From contig JANOZM010000004.1 in NCBI GenBank assembly GCA_031429355.1, positions 620,001-684,000 on the forward strand: a stretch of 64,000 bases of DNA. The letters run 5' to 3'. The stretch comes from JANOZM01 sp031429355 (GTDB lineage Bacteria > Pseudomonadota > Gammaproteobacteria > Burkholderiales > Burkholderiaceae_E). Position 1 is the first letter of the stretch; the number at the start of each line of letters is the position of its first letter. The position numbers and the translations under genes were made by a program. Below, one piece after another: positions 35,643 to 43,279 of the stretch. The notes below the pieces were generated by a model. It did no database searches and was not told the origin of the DNA. It saw only the letters and a program-made list of their open reading frames with translations.

Positions 35643-37906
35643 TTTCTGCCGCCGCCAATAATCGCCAAGGCAGATTTTGTATCCCCTGTGCTGACTAACA
35701 ATGAGGCATAGTCCGCACGAAGCTCGTCATCATTTTCCTTCAACGATAACAACCATTCATATTCGCGAAGCGCCTCTTTTGTACGCCCCAGTTTCTGTAA
35801 AATACTGAGCCGACTTAAGGCTATTTCGCCGGTACCTTGAGCTCGTCTATCCAATAAGGCCAATGCTGACTCGTATAACCGCCGAGCAGCTTGCTGATTG
35901 CCATTGTGTTGATGTACTTCACCTAAAATGCGCGCAGTTTCGAAGTCATTCGAGTCGCTGGCATAGGCGCTAGTTAACCAGCGTTCTGCCGATAACCAAT
36001 CGCGAACCCGATAGGCCAAAAACCCGAGTGTTCGTTGTAACTTCAAATCATCCGTTCCTAGGTTACGAGCCGCATCAACTAACAAACGATCAAGCGCTTT
36101 GTCATTTAAGTCTGACGCAAAATGTACCAACATATTTAAATCGGCAATCGTACGGACTTTGATAGCACGCTCACGCAAGAATGCGTTTGCTCGGCTTACC
36201 TCATTTTTTGTAAGCAGTGCGTTGACATAAACCTCAACAATTCCATGCCCACTTTGCTGCATTGGATCAGTTTGTTCAGACAAAAAAGTGCTGGCAAGTT
36301 TAATGACGCGTCCCTCTCCACCACGCTCGCCGATCAAACGTAACCATGCGTGCCTCGTGGGGTTCGAGGCGGCGCTAGCGCGAGCTTCTAACCAATCCAA
36401 TTCAGTCGAGCGCGGGCGTGGACCCCATAAAAACAGCAGCTGGCGCATGGCAGAGTCGTTGGGTTCTGCCTTCAATGCAATTGATCGAAATATGCGCTCA
36501 GCGCTAACTTTTTCATTGGCTTCGAGTAATCTAAATGCAATCTGATTGCGTAGCGTAGCGTCGGTGCCGGGCGCGTCTGCGATTTTATTTAGAACTGGGA
36601 CTAGAAGCGTCATTTGATTCGAGCTTTGTGCCGCTTTAGTCAGAACACCGAGCCAACGATCAGGATTAGCTTCAGCCAGTGATGCAAGTGCTGGTATCGT
36701 TTCTGCATTCGCCCCTAGTTCTAGCAACAAGTGAATGTCGGACTCAGTGAAAACTCGCGGTTGATCGGCCGCTCTGGTGGCCAGAATTTCTTGCTTTAGT
36801 TCTTGAGCGACCGGTTCGCCGCTACGCCATGCCTTTTCCAGTGTCCTTCGATACTGATCAGTGCTGATTGCTCGATCATCGCGAAGGCGACGCGCGATCG
36901 CCATTGCTTGGGCCGATTGACCCGTCGTAAACAACATTTCGCTTGCTGCAAAGTGATCATCTTTTTGTGCGCTTTTGTCGATCAATAATTGGGCGCTCAG
37001 GGTGACCAACGCAGGTGCTTTTTGGCTGTTCGCTAGGTACATTAAATCGCGTATGAAATGCTTGTCTAGTATTTGAATTTTGTTAGTCTTTAGCCAACTG
37101 AGTACATCTTCACTTTGAGCATTGGCAGTAGCCATCAATGCCCATGCTTGAGCCCAACTAAGACCCCGATCCGGTTGAGGTAATCTTTCTAAAATAGACA
37201 GCCCTTGTACTGTAGATTTCAGTGCAATATTTAAGCGCGCATATTCGCCAAGCCATGCCGCGTCATTTATTGGTCGAGTTGTTGTCCGTAATTCAAGCGA
37301 TGCTTTTTCAAACTGCCCCGCTTGTTCAAACCCCCGAACAAGTTGCAATGATTGAATGGCAAGCTGATCGGTCATGTCCGCTTTGCGGGTTATTTCTTTT
37401 TCAGGGCCTGATGCGCTGCTTTCAATTTGTTGGGCGCTCGTGATTGCATCGTCTATTGGAGTCGTTTCATTGGGCTCAATTGCGTTGCTCAATTGAGCAA
37501 TTCGTATTTCAGAAAGTGTCGGCGATCGAACCGGCAGTTCATCCAAGAATCGTTTCGCGCTTTGGTCGTTCGGATGATCATGAAGCCATCCATTGAGCAA
37601 CGCGACAGCTCCTTCAATATCGCCGCGCTGTACTTTTGCTCGCGCCAACGAGCCGATCGAATGCGCGGTTCTGTGGCCCGATGCGACTTCACTTTCTAAT
37701 TCTAAAAAGGCTTTCTCGGCGCGTTCAGAATTGGCGAAGTTCAAGCTCACAAGATCATCACCTCGGGGTACCAGTTGCAAACTAAATGCACATACTGCCG
37801 TCGCCAGCGCGATTAATTGCCAAATGCGAAAGTTGGTGGGTCGATTGCTTGGGTCGTTGACTGGAACGTCGGTCATGCCACTTGCTGGCTTTACGATTGT
37901 GTTCAT
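35639..37906 (-). CDS. TPR half of PelB, membrane-anchored
   Basis: The protein has 755 residues. One membrane anchor near residues 28-48 (LIALATAVCAFSLQLVP) leads into some 15 or more helical repeats of TPR type, such as DLKLQRTLGFLAYRVRDWLSAERW. It corresponds to the periplasmic TPR scaffold of PelB, which guides the cationic polymer and binds PelA. It overlaps the upstream hydrolase gene and the downstream barrel gene by 4 bases each, so the three are tightly coupled. Confidence 0.8.
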   Translation of the reverse strand: MNTIVKPASGMTDVPVNDPSNRPTNFRIWQLIALATAVCAFSLQLVPRGDDLVSLNFANSERAEKAFLELESEVASGHRTAHSIGSLARAKVQRGDIEGAVALLNGWLHDHPNDQSAKRFLDELPVRSPTLSEIRIAQLSNAIEPNETTPIDDAITSAQQIESSASGPEKEITRKADMTDQLAIQSLQLVRGFEQAGQFEKASLELRTTTRPINDAAWLGEYARLNIALKSTVQGLSILERLPQPDRGLSWAQAWALMATANAQSEDVLSWLKTNKIQILDKHFIRDLMYLANSQKAPALVTLSAQLLIDKSAQKDDHFAASEMLFTTGQSAQAMAIARRLRDDRAISTDQYRRTLEKAWRSGEPVAQELKQEILATRAADQPRVFTESDIHLLLELGANAETIPALASLAEANPDRWLGVLTKAAQSSNQMTLLVPVLNKIADAPGTDATLRNQIAFRLLEANEKVSAERIFRSIALKAEPNDSAMRQLLFLWGPRPRSTELDWLEARASAASNPTRHAWLRLIGERGGEGRVIKLASTFLSEQTDPMQQSGHGIVEVYVNALLTKNEVSRANAFLRERAIKVRTIADLNMLVHFASDLNDKALDRLLVDAARNLGTDDLKLQRTLGFLAYRVRDWLSAERWLTSAYASDSNDFETARILGEVHQHNGNQQAARRLYESALALLDRRAQGTGEIALSRLSILQKLGRTKEALREYEWLLSLKENDDELRADYASLLVSTGDTKSALAIIGGGRK

Positions 37907-38772
37907 GCGCGCTGCACGACTTGAGTCAAATCAAAAGTACCCACATAGGGTATGAAGCCGTTGCTCCGTGCTTGCGTATAAAGATTCTCAATTCCTTCCA
38001 GGTCGCGCGCAGACCAATAGTCAAGCGAAAAAAGGTTGAGTTTTGAGTTGATTCGAGCGGCTTCGCGAAGTCTATTGATTTGCCAATCGATATCGCTCGG
38101 TGACACTCGAACATAGGCCTGCGCTAGCGAATCGAAAGTACTATGTACGGACTCTCCCAGAACCATATCAATGAAGGGGGCTATGGACGGCAAAATGTCA
38201 TAACCGCGATTGACCATGACCGGCAGATTAGGGTACTGCGAACGAATTGCAGAAACTAAATTGATGCCCGAATTTTTCATTCCTTTGAAGCGGATTGGGT
38301 CGAGTCCTTCGAGGTAGGCAGCATCATCCAGCGTATCTAAGAAAACTCCGGTAAAACCGCGTGCCAGAATTGTTGGAATCAACTCGCTGAGAATGAATTT
38401 TTCCCATCGAGGGTCTCGCATTTCAACGAAGCGCGCGTCGCGCCAATTTGGATTGGGAGCTAGTAACAAACCTTGACGCTCCAATAGCGGCGCCCACTTG
38501 CGTCCCGTATGCACTTCGCCTACGCTCAGGTAGCCTAAAGCAATGGACGTACGGTTCAATTTTTGCAGGATAGTGGTGTCTACCTCGACATCTAGAACAA
38601 CAACATCGTAACTTTCAACATTGGCAAACTCTTGTAAGCCGTAGTAAACCAAAAACTTTACGTTTTGTGTAGCCAGTGATTCGCGTTCTCTCCCGCTACT
38701 TTGTGACAAAGCTGGAGAGACAATTGTGCTCAAAAGCAGCCCCAAGTATGACCGTTTTGAGCAATTGAACAT
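37903..38772 (-). CDS. Stand-alone PelA-type glycoside hydrolase domain (GH114/GH166-like)
   Basis: The protein has 289 residues with a signal peptide (residues 1-23). The fold is that of the N-terminal hydrolase domain of PelA: FLVYYG at the first strand, ALGYLSVGEVH, the acidic GVFLDTLDD (D146, D149) and the second acidic site LGESV (E207). The D149-E207 spacing equals that of the catalytic Asp and Glu known in Pseudomonas PelA. The protein stops where PelA would continue into its reductase-like and deacetylase domains. It probably cleaves deacetylated Pel in the periplasm. Confidence 0.85.
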   Translation of the reverse strand: MFNCSKRSYLGLLLSTIVSPALSQSSGRERESLATQNVKFLVYYGLQEFANVESYDVVVLDVEVDTTILQKLNRTSIALGYLSVGEVHTGRKWAPLLERQGLLLAPNPNWRDARFVEMRDPRWEKFILSELIPTILARGFTGVFLDTLDDAAYLEGLDPIRFKGMKNSGINLVSAIRSQYPNLPVMVNRGYDILPSIAPFIDMVLGESVHSTFDSLAQAYVRVSPSDIDWQINRLREAARINSKLNLFSLDYWSARDLEGIENLYTQARSNGFIPYVGTFDLTQVVQRA

Positions 38773-38777
38773 GGCGT

Positions 38778-39170
38778 TTAGATACCTACTGAACTGGTCG
38801 GCCGACTCGTGATTGTGCGGCGGACTAAATCAGTGAAAAAATCAATTTGAAACGGTTTACTAACAACCGTTGTGAATTGGCTAGGATCAGGCGTCTGTTC
38901 AAAATCGCAAGCACGTCGAAAGGTTGTGGCAATCAACGGTGTACTGCTGCTTCGAATCCTTTGTTCCAACTGATTACCCGCATCCTGACACGCTTGTTTA
39001 ACCAAACGTTCATCTAGGATAATCAAATCTGCTTTCAAGTTGTTCAAAGCCTGTAGTGCATCGTTTACATTGGTTGCGTGCTGAACGGTGTAATGCAATG
39101 GATGGAGCATTGAACGGTACAGCTTAATCAGCAACGGGTTATTCTCGATAATAAAAACATGACTCGACAT
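38778..39170 (-). CDS. Single-domain receiver (CheY-like) protein inside the pel operon
   Basis: The protein has 130 residues and is made only of a receiver domain: VFIIENNP at strand 1, LIILDERL with phosphate-acceptor Asp53, a Thr pair (PLIATT) at strand 4, and the conserved Lys105 in VVSKPF. The usual acidic pair at strand 1 is Glu9-Asn10, so metal binding may be altered. It has no output domain. It sits 5 bases before the hydrolase gene and 23 bases after the deacetylase gene. It may tie polymer production to a phosphorelay, replacing the missing c-di-GMP receptor of PelD. Confidence 0.75.
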   Translation of the reverse strand: MSSHVFIIENNPLLIKLYRSMLHPLHYTVQHATNVNDALQALNNLKADLIILDERLVKQACQDAGNQLEQRIRSSSTPLIATTFRRACDFEQTPDPSQFTTVVSKPFQIDFFTDLVRRTITSRPTSSVGI

Positions 39171-39193
39171 GATCGTCTTTCAATGATGAATGC

Positions 39194-41194
39194 TTACCAA
39201 GTAACAGGTGTTGTAACCGTAACAACGCCCCCACTTGCCGGAACTGAAATACGCGAAGTAGTTTGCCCTCCCAAAGTCTCTTTCGAAGCATTCGGGCCAG
39301 CGGAAACGCCGGTGATTGGCGCAACCAATACTTCGTTTCTGGGGTTCGTTAAAACGATGCTGCTGGTGGTTGCGCCGAAGACGATCTTTGCTGTGAAGGG
39401 CTCGCCGTTAGTGGACGCCATTGCAGCTGCAAGTTTCATACGCTGATCCATCAAATTACCAATTTGACGTTGTTGGCGGCTTTTGGGGGGAAGTACCGAA
39501 ATTGCGCTGTACTTAGCGATGGTTTTATTGATCAAATCACCCAGCAAAGAACTCGTGCCATCGTAGGCGCACATATTGGGCTGATGAAACATCACAGGTC
39601 GTATGTCGAAACTCAATAAGTAGCGCAACCACGTGTCAGACTCTTTTCCAAGAATTTCCTCGTAGCTTAAGTCGCGTCCCCAGAATGCTCTGTAGATAAA
39701 ATTATATTCAGACACCCATTCAGTTGGTGTGCAAACGTTATAAAAAAGATTCGAAGGGTAGCGCGGAATCATCAGCAACGAAGGTTCAATGTCGTGACGA
39801 ATGCCGTGATTGGGAGGAGGGCATTCTCGTGGTGGCACTGTTTGGTTACGATGGCCGCAATACTTCGAAGTGTCTGAAACCAAATACCGAATCCCAAAAT
39901 CCTTCATGGCGCGTAAGGCTTCAATGTTATTGAGTCCCGAAATGTTGGGCGTCACTAGTGAATCTTTGAAGTAACCCGACAAACGTAAATTGAGTCGAGC
40001 GGCGCTGTCATTGAGCCTTAATTCGTTGAGCATCATGCTGTAAGTCAACGGTGCATCAAGATACGGATGTGAATAGGTGTGGCTAACCCAGAAAAACGGA
40101 CTGCTTCTTGCTTTTATAGCTGGAGTTAAATCATCCACCAATGCAGGATAAAGTTCCTGGGCTGGAAGTGCTGAAGTCGAGCCGATTGCATTAAATGGGA
40201 TTTCAACTACGATGTTGCCCGGTAAAGTATTGTTACGGTTGGTTTGCCAATCAATAAATTTATTGTAGTCATAGGCAGTTAACCGATAGGTCTTTCCAGT
40301 GGTGTCAGAATTCGCGGTGGGGCTCCACATGTCGTTCGCCATCAGTAGATCATCTGGTTGCGGTGACATGAAAACTTGTCTTTGGCCGATGTATAGCCCT
40401 TTTGTTACCCAGTTAATGATGCCGTAATTCAACTTAAGTGTGTGCGACAGGTATGGGTTTCCGTCGGCTGTCAGTGCAAGGTTTTTTCGACCATCTGGAT
40501 AGTTGTTAATCGAAGCAATCAAATTGCCCTGCTGATCAACTAGCAAAGGCGTTACTGTGGTCGCGACAGACTTTGCGAGATAAGTGTAGGCATTGGTAAT
40601 CACTATTGGTGCCGTGGCGCGTAGGTCGCTAAACACCTGGCGACCCGTTGGATTGCCACTCCCGGTCGGGCTAGCGTTTGTCAGTGTTGTTATAACCGGC
40701 GTAGTGGTTGTGTCAACACCTGCCGTTGGTGAACCCAAGCCGTATGTATCGGGCCAGCTTCCTGGGTACGTGTAAAAGGTTGCTTGTCGAACGCGATACT
40801 TTGCTTCGTAACCCCACAACAGATTCCACTCCTCCCAAGACAGCGCACTTTGGAAAACACCTAAGGAATCTTGAAAGCCCAAACTGCCAGTGGTTAACAA
40901 GATTCCTTGATAGCGACCTTGCCCAGTTCCATTGGTGCTGCAAAGAACTGATGCATCGAGCACCTGATCTCGGGCGACGAGCACATCGAAAGGAATACCC
41001 AAGTGCTGGAGCGTCGAAGTTATGCTTGGTAAGACGGCTTCGCTTGAGTCCGCCGAAATGACGAGAACACGCATATCAACGGCTACCGCGTTCGTCGACG
41101 CTGTGAGACAGTTTGGTGTTTGGGCTTGGGCTGATAAGCAGATTGCAACTGTGCTTAGCAAAAATCCTTGAATAAATCGCTGAACATAGCTCAT
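39194..41194 (-). CDS. Agd3-like (CE18) polysaccharide deacetylase
   Basis: The protein has 666 residues with a signal peptide ending at AQAQ (residue 25). The N-terminal RVLVISADSSEAV and the WEEWNLLWGYEAKYRVRQA region resemble the N-terminal part of fungal Agd3. The deacetylase core has SPQPDDLLMANDMW (metal Asp281 or Asp282) and SHTYSHP (His372, His376). The C-terminal 60 residues are Ser/Thr/Gly-rich and beta-like. Agd3 partly deacetylates galactosaminogalactan, and the PelA C-terminal domain does the same to Pel. It follows the small secreted gene with a 4-base overlap. Confidence 0.82.
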   Translation of the reverse strand: MSYVQRFIQGFLLSTVAICLSAQAQTPNCLTASTNAVAVDMRVLVISADSSEAVLPSITSTLQHLGIPFDVLVARDQVLDASVLCSTNGTGQGRYQGILLTTGSLGFQDSLGVFQSALSWEEWNLLWGYEAKYRVRQATFYTYPGSWPDTYGLGSPTAGVDTTTTPVITTLTNASPTGSGNPTGRQVFSDLRATAPIVITNAYTYLAKSVATTVTPLLVDQQGNLIASINNYPDGRKNLALTADGNPYLSHTLKLNYGIINWVTKGLYIGQRQVFMSPQPDDLLMANDMWSPTANSDTTGKTYRLTAYDYNKFIDWQTNRNNTLPGNIVVEIPFNAIGSTSALPAQELYPALVDDLTPAIKARSSPFFWVSHTYSHPYLDAPLTYSMMLNELRLNDSAARLNLRLSGYFKDSLVTPNISGLNNIEALRAMKDFGIRYLVSDTSKYCGHRNQTVPPRECPPPNHGIRHDIEPSLLMIPRYPSNLFYNVCTPTEWVSEYNFIYRAFWGRDLSYEEILGKESDTWLRYLLSFDIRPVMFHQPNMCAYDGTSSLLGDLINKTIAKYSAISVLPPKSRQQRQIGNLMDQRMKLAAAMASTNGEPFTAKIVFGATTSSIVLTNPRNEVLVAPITGVSAGPNASKETLGGQTTSRISVPASGGVVTVTTPVTW

Positions 41195-41496
41195 TTTGGA
41201 CCCTTCGCTTTTAGTTGATCTTTCTTTTGTTTAAGCGTCAGCGTTTCAGTGATAGGTCCTTGTGGGCGGCTAATGGGCACGACATCCGTTGGGGTGGCTT
41301 TGGGTGCCACGAGATGCTTGTGCCCTCTGGGCAAAATTGGTGTAGTTGCAGCAGTGCGCGCACCCAGATCGGGTGGCGGCGGCGGTGGATCGTGCGGTGA
41401 GGCTTGCGCTAAGGTGCAAAACGTTAAACCAGTCACGCACAAGGTTCGCGCTGCAATTTGCAGTAGTTGTCGATACAAAAGGTTAGATTGATACAT
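41191..41496 (-). CDS. Small proline-rich secreted protein at the head of the pel operon
   Basis: The protein has 101 residues from the ATG at 41496, after an AAGGAA ribosome binding site. A signal peptide (residues about 1-33, ending LAQAS) is followed by HDPPPPPPDLG and a basic, proline-rich tail. It has no cysteine after the signal and no PelC-like domain, so it cannot stand in for lipoprotein PelC by sequence. I do not recognise the family. Its place as first gene and its coupling to the deacetylase gene suggest a helper role in the periplasm. Confidence 0.65.
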   Translation of the reverse strand: MYQSNLLYRQLLQIAARTLCVTGLTFCTLAQASPHDPPPPPPDLGARTAATTPILPRGHKHLVAPKATPTDVVPISRPQGPITETLTLKQKKDQLKAKGPK

Positions 41497-41544
41497 AAAC
41501 TTTCCTTGATTAGATTGATCGTGATTCTTCAATTTGAAAGACAT

Positions 41545-42377
41545 TTTTTGTGCGGCAACCGCAATGAAGTTATTCGTTGTGGCGCAGTTTTAAAAAAATG
41601 GTATCGAAGAAAAATGTTTTGGACATCCTCAAAATTAACGAGAGATTATTAACAAAAAACAATTCGACGCTGACATGACTAAAGAGTGCATATTTCTTTA
41701 GACCAAAATAACTATCTGTATCGAAACACAATGAAAGAAACTCTTACTGAGTAGTCACATTTATAAAGAAATGTAATGTGAATACGAGAACTTTGCGGTT
41801 AATGAAATACAAAAAAATAAAAGTAAATTGACCGGAAATTGCGACATCAAGCATTCGTTAAAATGATACTGATTAGTTCAAGTGAAACAGCCTTGCACTA
41901 TTAAATTGCTTAAAGGGTGGGCTTATTATTTCTTGATTGTAAATTGAAGTATATGGAAAATAATTGTGTTGTACATCCTCAAAACTAGTGAATGTAAATT
42001 TCTCAAGAATTAAGTTATTTTTAGTAAAATAGGTCATCCTTTTGTTTGTGATTTAGCTATGAAAAATTGCTAAATGTTCTAAAAAATAGGTATGTATAAA
42101 GCAAGCTTTGCAGTCAATTAAAAGTCAAAACCTGTTGGCTTTAAACATCATCAATTTTGATAGAAATAACAAATTGTTTCTGTATAGATGGCTTCTGACG
42201 ATTCCGAATTGGGTACCAATATGACGTGATACCCATGCCGCTGTTGCGGAGGCGGTGGAATTAAGTCAGCAGTTAAATTCTTACCAAACGCGTTGCCCCG
42301 CAAACAATGAGCGGGCGTAGTGCTGTAACAAACGCCATTAGCGTTAGCAGCACGTTGGCCTAGCCCGTTGGTGCAAA
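41545..42377. other. AT-rich upstream region of the pel operon, no gene recognised
   Basis: About 830 bp without a convincing gene. The part from 41,640 to 42,180 is very AT-rich and should hold the pel promoter, reading leftward. It contains a 12-bp direct repeat ACATCCTCAAAA at 41623-41634 and 41973-41984, each preceded by a TGTT(T/G)T-like run. From 42,190 the composition turns GC-richer, with a hairpin CCCGC/GCGGG (42297-42315) and a larger one GTGCTG/CAGCAC (42320-42353). This GC-richer part probably belongs to the IS91 remnant that follows. Confidence 0.6.
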
Positions 42378-42540
42378 AGTTCGGCGGTTTATAAAACAGT
42401 TAAAACTTATTTTGAGACATGGCTTGAGTTAGCCTATAGTGGTCAGATCGACTTCCACACCGATGCCTACACGGCGGCATCTTTTGTCGATAAAGCATTT
42501 CGTAACTATTTAGAGTGCGGGGTTTTTACCCACGGCTTCG
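42378..42540 (+). mobile_element. N-terminal scrap of an IS91-family transposase
   Basis: In one frame the DNA encodes SSAVYKTVKTYFETWLELA, and further on FVDKAFRNYLECGVFTHGF. This is the N-terminal region of IS91-type transposases (pattern E-T-W-L-A, then F-V-E-x-x-F-R-x-Y-L-E-C-G-I-x-x-H-G-F). The frame is closed upstream by a stop at 42345 and breaks off at 42540, exactly where the copied leuA DNA begins. No catalytic HUH or tyrosine part is present, so this is dead. Confidence 0.75.
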
Positions 42541-42912
42541 TGGACACGCGGTAACGTTAGTGAATGAATGCAACGGCCCGTTGACGCATTAATGCACGGC
42601 TTGCAGCGCGACTTTGGTATTGAAGCCAACGTGATGAGCTACAACGAACACTCGTTATCTGTTGGTGAAGACAGCAGCGCCATTACCTACGTGCAAATGC
42701 GTTTTGGTTGGGACCAAAGTACCTTTGGTGTGGGCATTGATGACAATATTGTTACTGCCGCTTTAAAGGCGATTATTGCCGGTTTAAATCGCGGGATTGA
42801 ATTGGGGTATTTGCAAAAGCCGGTCGTTGGTGGGGGAGCGAAAGTTGTTAACGGTTAGTGCTTCGGATGCAGGTTGAGAATGATCTTGAGATGCATCTTA
42901 ATCAGTTGCGCG
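42541..42912 (+). pseudogene. Duplicated leuA 3' end with one-base deletion
   Basis: This copy corresponds to 27194-27566. It begins within codon 472 of leuA and runs 54 bp past the stop. One base is missing near 42580 (GTTGACG against GTTAGACG), which breaks the frame, and there are scattered substitutions. The remaining 97-codon open frame (42568-42858) encodes only the end of the allosteric domain and is not expected to function. It abuts the IS91 transposase remnant without a gap. Confidence 0.9.
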
Positions 42913-43193
42913 GTATTGCGGTAACACTTCCACCATTTAGGGCGCATACAACAGAAAGCGTTGGTCTTATGGGGGACTCGACCGCAGCTATGCTTGATCT
43001 CAAATTGAACTGTTATTAAGTTTCTGAAGGCAAATGAATCGAGGCAATTTTTGAGAAAGCGCAATTGTCCATCTTGTAGTCTATGTTCACCTTCATTAGA
43101 AAGTAAGCGTTCAACTGTTCGTTCTTTAGGAGGAGGTCCAATAGCCTCAACGTAGCCCAAACGAAATTGTTCACGAAAACTTTTCTTAAACAT
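42855..43193 (-). CDS. Doubtful small Cys-containing protein of unknown family
   Basis: The ORF has 112 codons from the ATG at 43193 (MFKKSFREQFRLGYVEAIGPPPK). The product is basic, with several Cys and His residues (KHSCG, FCCMRPKWWKC) that could bind metal. Its last 16 or so codons lie in the duplicated leuA downstream DNA, so the C-terminus is probably not original. The start codon lies in an 8-bp inverted repeat AACATCAC/GTGATGTT (43189-43196, 43203-43210). No Shine-Dalgarno sequence is clear. It could be a truncated gene or a chance frame. Confidence 0.3.
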   Translation of the reverse strand: MFKKSFREQFRLGYVEAIGPPPKERTVERLLSNEGEHRLQDGQLRFLKNCLDSFAFRNLITVQFEIKHSCGRVPHKTNAFCCMRPKWWKCYRNTAQLIKMHLKIILNLHPKH

Positions 43194-43279
43194 CACTGAT
43201 TGGTGATGTTCTACACAAGACAGGTTGTAGCTGTACACTTAAAGGTTATCCAAGCGTAAAACTACAAAAAGAGTTTTCA

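Noticed and set aside
35143..38114. Antisense open frames within the pelB-like and hydrolase genes
   Set aside because: The minus-strand genes have complete domains and coupled starts; the other frames have no features of their own.
41191..41496. Small secreted protein considered as PelC
   Set aside because: It lacks a lipobox, is about 100 residues instead of about 170, and is proline-rich and basic with no PelC-like fold.
42320..42353. Hairpin that recalls an integron attC site
   Set aside because: The arms do not fit the RYYYAAC and GTTRRRY core-site rules and there is no second paired core site or integrase.
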